This document shows positions 57,401 through 64,000 of a DNA stretch of 64,000 nt, in pieces. The notes beneath the pieces were generated by a model. That model was given only the letters and a program-made list of their open reading frames with translations, made no database searches and was not told the DNA's origin. Positions within the stretch are counted from its first letter, which is position 1. Each line of letters begins with the position of its first letter. The position numbers and the translations under genes were made by a program. This DNA is from Rippkaea orientalis PCC 8801 (GTDB lineage: Bacteria; Cyanobacteriota; Cyanobacteriia; Cyanobacteriales; Microcystaceae). The stretch lies in assembly GCF_000021805.1 (NCBI RefSeq), contig NC_011726.1, positions 930,001-994,000 on the forward strand. The letters are read 5' to 3'.

Positions 57401-58265
57401 AGCCGTTAGCTTTAGTCCCAATGGCCAATTTTTGGCTTCAGCGACTGAAAATGCACAAATTCAAATTTGGAGGGTTAATCAGCAAAAACTTCAGCCAAAA
57501 CAGATTATTTCTCAAGGATTTGGGGAAATGCGATTTGGGAAAATTATCGAATCAGAAGGCCATGAAGGGAGAGTTTTTGATGTTGAGTTTACTCCCGATA
57601 ACCAATTCTTGGTTTCGGCCGGGGAAGATGGGAAAATTAAGTTATGGACACTCGATAGACGCTTAAAAAATACCCTCAAAGGCGATCGCGGTTCCATTTT
57701 TACCCTTGATTTTAGCCGGAATAAAGAGGGAATCTTACTTGCTTCGGGGGGTGAAGATAATCTGATTAAACTCTGGAAATATAATCCTGATGAGAGAAAT
57801 TTTACCATTTACAAAGAGCTTAAAGGCCATCTGGGAAATATACGCGATGTTCGTTTTAGTCCCGATGGTAAACTGATTGCCTCTGCTAGTGATGATCAGA
57901 CCATTAAGTTATGGACGCGAGACGGAGAATTATTGATGACCCTTAAAGAACATCGACTCCCCGTCAGACAGGTTAGTTTTAGTATTGATGGACGTTGGTT
58001 AGCTTCTGGAAGTGATGATAATAGAGTGATTCTTTGGCAATTACCCCAAAGCTTTTTGCCTTCTGTGCAAACACTCAATTCAAATGAACTTAAGGAAAGG
58101 TTATTAGATGAACTTTTGGCAACGGGTTGTGAGTTGGCAGAAGATTATCTTAGCGTTAAAGCGGAACGAGAAACCTCTGACATTAGAGAAGGACAATATC
58201 AGGATAAAAGTCAAGATCTACAAGAAATTGATCAATATTGCCGTTCTTTGAAGAACGGCAAATAA
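54423..58265 (+). CDS. TIR-TM-WD40 protein with duplicated TIR-like N-terminus
   Basis: A 1280-aa protein. Residues 1-120 look like a degenerate TIR-like or receiver-like fold. A clear TIR domain follows at about 165-290, starting FYDVFISYGRP and with SEYCNWE containing Glu239 at the position of the NADase catalytic Glu. A transmembrane segment lies at about 377-397. Residues ~490-1230 hold about 14 WD40 repeats, most ending IKLW, which would form two seven-bladed propellers. The helical linker LLRGKDLKEAKSWLE near 333 is typical of TIR-WD40 proteins. It is probably a membrane-bound sensor that triggers NAD+ cleavage or signalling; inference. Confidence 0.87.
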   Translation: MMMLTLLFLFDGSQDQLLVEMIQEDLKANDSTLQVNSLALMDEEQNKNHCLKEADQLVLVINDQILNSVTKMKLLEKAVTLGKPIISIIPENLDQSPLLPSYLLEHRHISFKTRKSFVIILLVAHLLKYFSVEFKQDKNFQKICQELKEIIYLDPNLSHHKQPHFYDVFISYGRPYSTEFCKQLKAELNREKYNAWLDLHNIPDGEDWKKEIEQNILNSHVFIFVISPKSIKSEYCNWEIDLAVKNNKRFIPLLHIDENELGNINQLIANKFDEGHPVRKFQWIDFKTEDNFDQGLQKLIRIFQINRNYLKEHTRLLERGREWIQHNRNPDFLLRGKDLKEAKSWLERGQQPTPTQLHIQYINVSSSKEKDRKIRNLWMALLTSGLFIGVIAVFGLFRISKKEQISALLKVAESPYYSNRIDSLVASLTAGKSFNYPLIYWSKLESNLQNLINKPQISWMNKIDPELKSDVATAVQRAIYWTEEKNQLLGHELAVLRVSFSDDGKLIASASRDGNIKLWNQKGKLLQTLEGHQDTVYHVAFSLNDKMLISSSKDGKIKLWKYRDFIYKDANKPQEHLLFTFFKDLDHNEKDEPWEVNRLELSPDGQLIASASELINKDFDDNKPSSQIKYKIKLWNLQGTLIESIPSDAKVTNLTFSSHHKNNPKETILAAVTEDGYLQLWKLKDGEKLQKIKKIKVPQNNQKEYIVHLSFSPDGEWLVGGTNEGSVVLLKRDGTLLSSPSQKHKERINALQFSPTNPDDKMMLATASDDETIKLWNLDIDNSKLQLFHTLEGHKDRVWRIQFSHNGYLLASASYDNSIKLWQRDGSLVNTLNGHQDLVNSLSFSPDNKTLASASYDHTVKLWRLDKQFVKVLPHERPVLGVNFATIKPNLITIPTIQEKGKSTDFKLGIWGKDHSHNNTWKLLNPQLNNHDSSDTQVHTRPILTLDVSQPIMKNQQWTQLNASGSEDGSIKLWDEKGQLVDSVSPEPQDKILAVSFSPNGQFLASATENAQIQIWRVNQQKLQPKQIISQGFGEMRFGKIIESEGHEGRVFDVEFTPDNQFLVSAGEDGKIKLWTLDRRLKNTLKGDRGSIFTLDFSRNKEGILLASGGEDNLIKLWKYNPDERNFTIYKELKGHLGNIRDVRFSPDGKLIASASDDQTIKLWTRDGELLMTLKEHRLPVRQVSFSIDGRWLASGSDDNRVILWQLPQSFLPSVQTLNSNELKERLLDELLATGCELAEDYLSVKAERETSDIREGQYQDKSQDLQEIDQYCRSLKNGK

Positions 58266-58272
58266 TGAGTTG

Positions 58273-58422
58273 TTAACAGTCGCCTTTAGGGTCAGACTCA
58301 CAGTCGAAAACAACAGGGGGACTGATTTCTTGTCTATTATCAGTATTCGAGGATAAAGCGTAAACGTTTATCGGAACTAACAAGGACAAGACAACCGAGA
58401 CAAATAATAAACGATTGAGCAT
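58273..58422 (-). CDS. small secreted Cys-containing peptide (49 aa)
   Basis: ATG at 58422 (minus strand) is preceded by a perfect AGGAGG at 7-nt spacing. The 49-residue product starts with a signal peptide (M-L-N-R then a hydrophobic core, predicted cut after VYA at residue 22). The mature ~27 residues are acidic with two Cys (41 and 49) in DCESDPKGDC. No family is recognised. It ends 8 bp past the stop of the convergent TIR-WD40 gene, where an 11-bp palindrome overlaps the TIR stop codon. The strong ribosome-binding site and signal support a real gene. Confidence 0.7.
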   Translation of the reverse strand: MLNRLLFVSVVLSLLVPINVYALSSNTDNRQEISPPVVFDCESDPKGDC

Positions 58423-58536
58423 AGAGTGGCCTCCTAACGATTGCAAAGAGGGTTTTCTATTTTTATTATACTTTGTTTATTTAAGGAGACAAAGTGATGG
58501 GATTATCCTGTTCCTCAGCGATTGAATTTTAATTGT

Positions 58537-59964
58537 CTAATGGATAAGCGATCGCATTAATCTAAAAAACTGATTTAGTAAATTTTGTAATCTTATATTC
58601 TGAGCGAATTTTTGTTTTTTGAGTAATAAGGCAGTTTTACTGTTCACTTCTGATAAGGTAGGATAAATATGAATCCCCGTCAAGGCAGAAACCTTGAGAT
58701 TATTGGACATCGCTAAAACAATTTCATGAATTAATTCTCCCGCAGCTTTTCCCACTAAATGAGCCCCTAAAATTTCTCCATTATTCTTAGTAATAATCTT
58801 CCCAAATCCCATAGTAGATCCTTCTGCTTGAGCGCGGTCTACGTTAGTAAAATCTTGTTTAAGAACACAAATATCTTGACCATACTTTTCTCTTGCTTCG
58901 CTTTCGCTTAACCCAACTCTAGCTAATTCTGGATCAGTAAAAGTTGCCCAAGGAATAACACGATAGTTGACTTTACTAAAGGGAATAAATAACGCATTAG
59001 TTAAGACTGTAACTGCTTCATGGGAGGCAACATGAGTAAATTGATATCCGTCAATGACATCCCCACAAGCATAGATTTTAGGGTTAGTTGTCTGTAATTT
59101 TTGATTAACCTTAATGCCTTTTTGGTTGTAATCAACTCCTGCTATTTCGAGATTTAATGATTCAAGATTAGGAGAACGTCCCGCAGCTAATAAAATTTCA
59201 TCTACTAGAATCTTTTCTTTGCCAGTATCAACAGCTTTTTTTCCTTCAATGATTTCTATATTCTCTACTCTAGTATTATTAATAATTTTAATTCCTTCTT
59301 GAATAAATTGTTGTTCAACTACCTTAGCAGCGTCGGGATCTTCTTTGGGTAAAAGCTGAGAACGACTATTAATTAACGTTACTTTTGTCCCTAAACGATG
59401 CAATGCTTGTCCTAATTCGCAACCAATGGGACCCCCACCAATAACTGCTAAAGACTCAGGACATTCTGTTAAAGAAAATACTTGTTCATTGGTTAAATAA
59501 CCCGATTCTTGGAGCCCAGAAATAGGAGGAATAGCGGGACGAGAACCTGTGGCAATAACAAAGGCTCTTGCGGTGAGTTTTTGTCCGTTAATTTCAAAGG
59601 TATTTTTATTAATAAATTGTCCCGAACCGAAGATCACTTCAACTCCTAACCCCTCAAACCGTTCGGGGGAGTCATGGGGTTCAATAGTGGCAATGACTTT
59701 TTGAACATGAGCGATCGCTTGTTGAAAATTGATAGTAATGGGGGTGGTATAGACCCCAAAACGTTCGCTGTGTTGAACCTGATAGGCGATTCTAGAGGCA
59801 TGAATTAAGGATTTGCTCGGAACACACCCAAACCAGAGGCAGTCCCCTCCTAGGCGATTTTTCTCCACTAGGGCAACTTTTGCCTTTAACTGCGCTGCGG
59901 CACTCGCTACCACCAACCCACCCGAACCTCCACCAATGACGACTAAATCATAATCAACTGCCAT
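58537..59964 (-). CDS. FAD-dependent pyridine nucleotide-disulfide oxidoreductase (MerA-like)
   Basis: A 475-aa flavoprotein. The FAD motif GGGSGG lies at 11-16, the redox-active pair Cys42/Cys47 in GGDCLWFGCVPSK, an NAD(P)H motif IGGGPIGCELG near 175, and the interface HIYPTLSE near 443. Lipoamide dehydrogenases have HPT there; Tyr in place of the first His is the mercuric-reductase feature. The MerA N-terminal metal-binding domain and C-terminal cysteine pair are missing, so Hg(II) reduction is not certain. It stands alone on the minus strand. Confidence 0.85.
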   Translation of the reverse strand: MAVDYDLVVIGGGSGGLVVASAAAQLKAKVALVEKNRLGGDCLWFGCVPSKSLIHASRIAYQVQHSERFGVYTTPITINFQQAIAHVQKVIATIEPHDSPERFEGLGVEVIFGSGQFINKNTFEINGQKLTARAFVIATGSRPAIPPISGLQESGYLTNEQVFSLTECPESLAVIGGGPIGCELGQALHRLGTKVTLINSRSQLLPKEDPDAAKVVEQQFIQEGIKIINNTRVENIEIIEGKKAVDTGKEKILVDEILLAAGRSPNLESLNLEIAGVDYNQKGIKVNQKLQTTNPKIYACGDVIDGYQFTHVASHEAVTVLTNALFIPFSKVNYRVIPWATFTDPELARVGLSESEAREKYGQDICVLKQDFTNVDRAQAEGSTMGFGKIITKNNGEILGAHLVGKAAGELIHEIVLAMSNNLKVSALTGIHIYPTLSEVNSKTALLLKKQKFAQNIRLQNLLNQFFRLMRSLIH

Positions 59965-60097
59965 TAATTCTGGCTCCTAAAATCTGTTTTTCGGTGCGTT
60001 ACGACGGATTGTTAAATCCTCATCATAGCTAAACATTATAACCGTCTCAAAGCACCTTACTGTTATTGGGGTTGTGGGGTGAGGCGATTAATTTAGA

Positions 60098-60580
60098 TCA
60101 TGAACAGCTTTCCTCTTTGTATTTTCGTTGTTCTAAATATTGTTTATGATCAATCCATTTTTCCTCTTTAATAAATCCCCAATTTCTCATTCTTGTACCG
60201 CAAAAGAATAAACTCCAAGATCCCTGAGATCCTTCGGGAATTTCTATGCGGTGAAGCGACTCAGGAGAACGAATCCGAAAATGTCCAGTTCCTCGCCAAA
60301 ACTTGCCTTCTGGGGTAATTTCCCAATACCCTCCTTTTAAAATTAGGGTTGCATACCACCAGGGATGATCGTGTAAATCATCAGGATCACTTAAACAAAT
60401 ATGGTGTAACATCAAATTAAACGGCAGATTTTTGGCGGGTTCATCTTCGGTTAATTTATCTCGAAAAAGAAGATAATAACGCACCATATAGGGACGTAAC
60501 CCATCCCGATCATAAATAATGCGTTTTCGTCCGAGTTTTTCCAGTAGATTTAATAACATAAGTTTAAAAGATCTCAGCAA
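60098..60580 (-). CDS. cupin-like metal-binding protein
   Basis: A 160-aa protein with a cupin-type first motif: the paired His of DLHDHPWWY near residue 70, then a Gly-containing turn LKGGYWE, and a second motif HRIEI near 112. These resemble one-domain metal-binding cupins, of which cysteine-dioxygenase-like enzymes are an example. The substrate is unknown. It has a basic N-terminus without a signal peptide. The ABC ATPase gene lies 25 bp downstream of its stop in the direction of the minus strand's upstream neighbour, so the two may share a transcript. Confidence 0.65.
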   Translation of the reverse strand: MLRSFKLMLLNLLEKLGRKRIIYDRDGLRPYMVRYYLLFRDKLTEDEPAKNLPFNLMLHHICLSDPDDLHDHPWWYATLILKGGYWEITPEGKFWRGTGHFRIRSPESLHRIEIPEGSQGSWSLFFCGTRMRNWGFIKEEKWIDHKQYLEQRKYKEESCS

Positions 60581-60605
60581 AATGATTAACAGATTTTGAC
60601 ACTCA

Positions 60606-62666
60606 CTAAAAACTGATGTTGCCGATACCCTGTTCTAACCAAGAAAGATCATCAGGGAATTGGGGAATAGAACTGATTAATTTTTTAGTATAATCTTTAA
60701 TAGGATTGTTAATAATATTCTCAGCAGAACCAAGTTCTTCTATTTTACCTTTGTTCATAACCATAATGCGATCGCTCATAAATCTAACGACACTTAAATC
60801 ATGGGAAATAAAGATATAGGTTAACTTAAATTCTTCTTGTAAATCTTTTAATAAATTTAACACCTGCGCTTGTACCGAGACATCCAAAGCAGATACCGAC
60901 TCATCACAAATAATAAACCGAGGATTCAAGGCAAGTGCCCTGGCAATACAAACCCGTTGTCTTTGTCCTCCCGAAAATTCATGGGGATAACGGTTAATCC
61001 AATCAGCTTGTAACCCTACGGTTTCTAATAAATAATTAACTCGTTCTTTCCTTTGTTTAGCATTTCCTCCACTATTATGAATAACCATGGGTTCCATTAT
61101 GGCTTGTCCTATGGTTAAACGAGGGTTCAGAGAATTATAGGGGTTTTGGAAAACAATTTGCATTTCTTGCCGTAAACGACGCAAGACTTTACTACCACTA
61201 GAATATTGATGAATAGGACGTTGATTAGAAGCTTCATCGACGTAATAAATCTCTCCTTTACTACAGGGAATTAAGCGTAAAATTGTCCGTGCTAAGGTTG
61301 ATTTTCCACACCCAGATTCTCCCACTAATCCTAATGTTTCCCCTGGATAAACCTCAAAGCTGATATCATCAACAGCCTTAACACTCTCTTTCTTGAGTCC
61401 AAAAACTCCAGGTTTTCCAAACTCGACGGTTAAATTTTTAACGGTTAATAAAGGTTCAGGTTTTTGGACTAAAGTATCAATATAATTTTCTTTTTTTTCA
61501 GACGCAATAACTGTAGATTGAACTTGATTTAGTAACTGTTTCTCATGATTATTAGAGAGGAAATCATTAACCGTTGGTAATCGATCTAATTGAGATTCTA
61601 AGCGAGGACGACAAGCTAATAATCCTTGAGTATATTTGTGTTGAGGATAATAGAGAATTTGATTTTTATCCCCTTGTTCAACAATTTCTCCTTGATACAT
61701 TACCACGACTTTATCAGCAATCTCATTAATAACGCCTAAGTCATGGGAAATGAAAATCATGGACATATCTTGATAGTCTTCACTTTTACATAAATCTCGC
61801 AGCAGGATTAAAATTTCTTTTTGTACGGTAACATCAAGAGCAGTTGTTGGTTCATCGGCAATTAACAAAGTAGGGTTACAAGAAATTGCCATGGCAATCA
61901 TAACCCGTTGTAATTGTCCTCCGGATAGTTCATGGGGATATCGTTTAAGAAAAGCGTCTTTTTCCTGTTTGATATAATTTTTTATCTGTTCGTTGACAGA
62001 GCCAGAATAATTGTTTTTTTGCTCTCCAATTTTTTTGACTAAATAATCATTCTTTAAATCTTCTAATTGTTCATTACTAACAATATCTTTGAATTTATTT
62101 TGCCGTTTTATATAGTTTTCTATTTCTTCATTTAAAGAAGCTATTTGATAATTTTGAGAAATAAGAAGTTTGATTAAATATTGATTTTCTAAGGCTTTAT
62201 CACTGAGGAAAATTTTAACTTTTCGTAAAAGATTAATTGCTTGATCGTTGGCTTGTTGCTGATTTTTAATAGTCTTTTGATGTAGTTTAATCGCTTCTGC
62301 TAATTGATAACCAATCGTATAAACCGGATTAAAAGAACTCATGGGTTCTTGGAAAATCATAGCAATTTTTGCACCGCGATACTCTTGCCATTCTTTCGCA
62401 TCTCCTTTAAGTTTTCTCAGGTTTTCTGGAGTTTCAGACGCATAAAAATTAATCTCTCCTTCACTAATTTTGCCAGGGGTAGGAATTAATCCCATAATGG
62501 CTAGAGAAGTCACAGATTTTCCTGAACCCGATTCTCCGACAATGCCTAAAATTTCTCCTTTTTGCAGTTGAAAACTAATGTTATTCACTGCAATAGCAGG
62601 TTCAGGTTTTCCTTCTTGGGGAAACTCAACACTCAGGTTGCGAACATCGAGAACAGTATTACTCAT
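60606..62666 (-). CDS. fused dipeptide/oligopeptide ABC transporter ATPase (DppD-DppF type)
   Basis: A 686-aa protein with two ABC ATPase domains. Domain 1 has Walker A GESGSGKS (44-51), LSGGQLQRV (247-255) and Walker B LLIADE. Domain 2 has GESGCGKS and FSGGQRQRV, with LIICDE-type Walker B. It matches GsiA/DppD-DppF fusions that power import of di- or oligopeptides, nickel or glutathione. Domain 1 has an AT-rich helical insertion (about 151-238) between the Q-loop and signature. Permease and binding-protein genes are not adjacent. It is divergent from the 62766 gene. Confidence 0.88.
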   Translation of the reverse strand: MSNTVLDVRNLSVEFPQEGKPEPAIAVNNISFQLQKGEILGIVGESGSGKSVTSLAIMGLIPTPGKISEGEINFYASETPENLRKLKGDAKEWQEYRGAKIAMIFQEPMSSFNPVYTIGYQLAEAIKLHQKTIKNQQQANDQAINLLRKVKIFLSDKALENQYLIKLLISQNYQIASLNEEIENYIKRQNKFKDIVSNEQLEDLKNDYLVKKIGEQKNNYSGSVNEQIKNYIKQEKDAFLKRYPHELSGGQLQRVMIAMAISCNPTLLIADEPTTALDVTVQKEILILLRDLCKSEDYQDMSMIFISHDLGVINEIADKVVVMYQGEIVEQGDKNQILYYPQHKYTQGLLACRPRLESQLDRLPTVNDFLSNNHEKQLLNQVQSTVIASEKKENYIDTLVQKPEPLLTVKNLTVEFGKPGVFGLKKESVKAVDDISFEVYPGETLGLVGESGCGKSTLARTILRLIPCSKGEIYYVDEASNQRPIHQYSSGSKVLRRLRQEMQIVFQNPYNSLNPRLTIGQAIMEPMVIHNSGGNAKQRKERVNYLLETVGLQADWINRYPHEFSGGQRQRVCIARALALNPRFIICDESVSALDVSVQAQVLNLLKDLQEEFKLTYIFISHDLSVVRFMSDRIMVMNKGKIEELGSAENIINNPIKDYTKKLISSIPQFPDDLSWLEQGIGNISF

Positions 62667-62765
62667 TATTCTAAGCTATATCAGTTTAAAGGTTATTGTA
62701 ACCGATCTTTAATTAACTCTCCAACAATGGGAATACTATTAAGGTAGGTCATTGTAGTAGCCATT

Positions 62766-63881
62766 ATGAAAGTTAAGCTAATCGCTTGGAGTATCGGGAT
62801 CACTAGCTTGATGGTTAGTGGTTTAGCGGGATTAGTGTATGTCGTTAACTTACCCTATCCTATGATACGCCGTCCTGTGGCTCGGATCGCCCCTATATTA
62901 TTATTACCGAGTTATATGGAAATGGATCGTAATTATCGAGAAGCGATCGCTCATGTAGAACAAGCTGATCAATTAATTAACTCTCCTTCGAGTTTTGCGG
63001 ACATTACCCTAGGAGAAACAAAAGTCCAAGCAGCGCAAACTAACCTTGATGCTTTACCGGTTTGGTTTTTAGGCTATGAACCCAAATTTTACTGTAGTTT
63101 GTTTGGTTGTAGTTGGCAATTTACCTTTGATGAATTTCAAGCAGCAAGGATGAAAATTGGGCGCATGGATGCTATTGTCTTTCAACAAAAAAATGCTAAA
63201 GAACAATATGAAAAAGCCGATAAATTGTTACAAACCGCTAAACAAGATTATCAAAAAGCAGCTAATTTGCAACAGCAACAAGCCGTTTTAATAGCTTGGC
63301 AAAATGCCTTAGATGAGATTGAACAACTACCCCCGTCTACTTTTGCAGCTACTTTAGCTAAGGCTAAATTAGACGCTTATCAACGAGATTTTCAACAGGT
63401 TTCTGGTAATATTGGAGGAATCGTACAAACTAATACGATGATTCAAGCGGCGCAACAATTTAGTTTAGCAGCAGCTACCACTTGTCAAAATCCGCCTCAT
63501 CCTGTCGAAAAATGGCAGCAATGTGCTAAGTTATGGCAAGAAGCGATTGAGCGTCTAGAAAAGGTTCAATCTGATGAACCTGGCTATGTAGAAGCACAAG
63601 CGTTATTGGCACAATATCAAACGAATTTAGGAACAGTTGAAGTGCGTTTAGCCACAGAAGCAGAATCGTTAAACGCTTTTGAAAAAGCGCAAGCAAATAT
63701 TCAACAATTGCAGTCTATCTTTGCAAAAGGAATTAACCCAGATCAACGCAATTATTTTATTAGTGAATTACAAGGAACCATTGATCAACTTCAAAAAGTT
63801 CAACCCCAGACAACAGCTTATTCTCAAGCACAGGAGTTACTGAAATTTGCCGATGCTAAATTAAAAGAAGTTTCTTCTTAA
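62766..63881 (+). CDS. membrane-anchored helical repeat protein
   Basis: A 371-aa protein. One N-terminal transmembrane segment (about 7-28) precedes a long helical, Gln/Ala-rich domain. It includes TPR-like or coiled-coil stretches and one Cys pair (FYCSLFGCSW near 108-117) that may form a disulfide in the periplasm. No enzyme motif is visible. It is divergent from the ABC ATPase. Function unknown. Confidence 0.65.
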   Translation: MKVKLIAWSIGITSLMVSGLAGLVYVVNLPYPMIRRPVARIAPILLLPSYMEMDRNYREAIAHVEQADQLINSPSSFADITLGETKVQAAQTNLDALPVWFLGYEPKFYCSLFGCSWQFTFDEFQAARMKIGRMDAIVFQQKNAKEQYEKADKLLQTAKQDYQKAANLQQQQAVLIAWQNALDEIEQLPPSTFAATLAKAKLDAYQRDFQQVSGNIGGIVQTNTMIQAAQQFSLAAATTCQNPPHPVEKWQQCAKLWQEAIERLEKVQSDEPGYVEAQALLAQYQTNLGTVEVRLATEAESLNAFEKAQANIQQLQSIFAKGINPDQRNYFISELQGTIDQLQKVQPQTTAYSQAQELLKFADAKLKEVSS

Positions 63882-63939
63882 AATACCAAATTACCTTAGT
63901 TAAAGCCTTAGTTTGTGTCAAATAATACGGCTTTTGTCA

Positions 63940-63948
63940 TGGTATAAT
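63940..63948 (+). promoter_or_regulatory. extended -10 promoter (TGgTATAAT)
   Basis: TG-G-TATAAT is a consensus extended -10, 30 bp before an ATG that starts a frame running off the window. No good -35 is needed for this class. Transcription would start near 63955. Confidence 0.5.
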
Positions 63949-63977
63949 ATAAGTGTCAACGGCTAGAGATTAATACG

Positions 63978-64000
63978 ATGACAGAACAAGAACAATTAGC
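63978..64000 (+). CDS. 5' end of a gene truncated by the window edge
   Basis: ATG at 63978 begins M-T-E-Q-E-Q-L and continues past the window. It is preceded by an AGAG site and an extended -10 promoter, so it is plausibly a real start, but too little is present to identify it. Confidence 0.4.

Noticed and set aside
58238..58261. 11-bp palindrome TTGCCGTTCTT/AAGAACGGCAA at the TIR-WD40 stop as a terminator
   Set aside because: No T-run follows on either strand, so it is not called a terminator; it may still be a weak pause hairpin.
1..64000. CRISPR array, rRNA operon, intact IS transposase, prophage genes
   Set aside because: No regularly spaced direct repeats, no rRNA sequence and no transposase, integrase or phage structural motifs were seen.

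Overview
The window reads as chromosome of a unicellular cyanobacterium. The 8-mer GCGATCGC (HIP1) occurs more than 40 times, where about one copy is expected by chance. Several genes belong to families largely confined to cyanobacteria (CP12, an NblB-like HEAT protein, the DUF3038/DUF4335 pair, DUF3177, DUF2232). Base composition is moderately AT-rich. The gene mix resembles the Cyanothece/Rippkaea/Crocosphaera group; that placement is inference, because no rRNA gene is present.

Layout. 1-7.5 kb: housekeeping and regulatory genes (partial PhoD-like protein, a PfkB-type protein lacking its catalytic Asp, MATE exporter, upp, a coiled-coil Hsp70-like protein, a CRP-type regulator, DUF2232) and a tRNA-Ser(CGA). 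7.7-15 kb: orphan metal ABC permease, UDP-xylose genes (uxs, ugd), M16 peptidase, fructosamine-kinase-like protein, alr. 15.2-17.7 kb: an accessory islet with an overlapping AAA ATPase + TOPRIM (DUF3226) pair and an RHS-repeat remnant, flanked by decayed coding sequence. 17.8-22.6 kb: ilvB with an added zinc ribbon, and DUF4335/DUF3038. 22.7-28.5 kb: a surface-polysaccharide block (1152-aa triple glycosyltransferase, NDP-sugar epimerase, sulfotransferase-methyltransferase fusion). 29-34.5 kb: accA, SDR, folE, FIST sensor, cp12, DUF3177.

34.6-41.1 kb holds the most unusual locus: a membrane-anchored periplasmic-binding protein with a cytoplasmic Cys cluster, a membrane-anchored VWA protein, and a 1132-aa tubulin-superfamily GTPase ending in a GYF_2 domain. 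I infer that they form one trans-membrane assembly linking periplasmic ligand sensing to a cytoplasmic tubulin-like protein. 41.3-49 kb: site-2 protease, a freestanding MshEN-like c-di-GMP-binding candidate, a lipoprotein, scpA, a sugar-nucleotide pyrophosphorylase, and a REC-CheC-diguanylate cyclase operon. 49.2-58.4 kb: Ser/Thr kinase, pdxH, TSUP permease, HEAT protein, type IV pilin, a 1280-aa TIR-TM-WD40 protein and an unlisted 49-aa secreted Cys peptide. 58.5-64 kb: MerA-like flavoprotein, cupin-like protein, fused oligopeptide ABC ATPase, and a membrane-anchored helical protein.

Intergenic DNA carries several palindromic or heptameric repeat families. The clearest is a 62-63 bp element with TAGGGTGGGC-type inverted ends, found twice, each time between convergent genes. 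No CRISPR array, intact transposase or rRNA was seen. Protein functions are assigned from motif recognition alone, without database searches.
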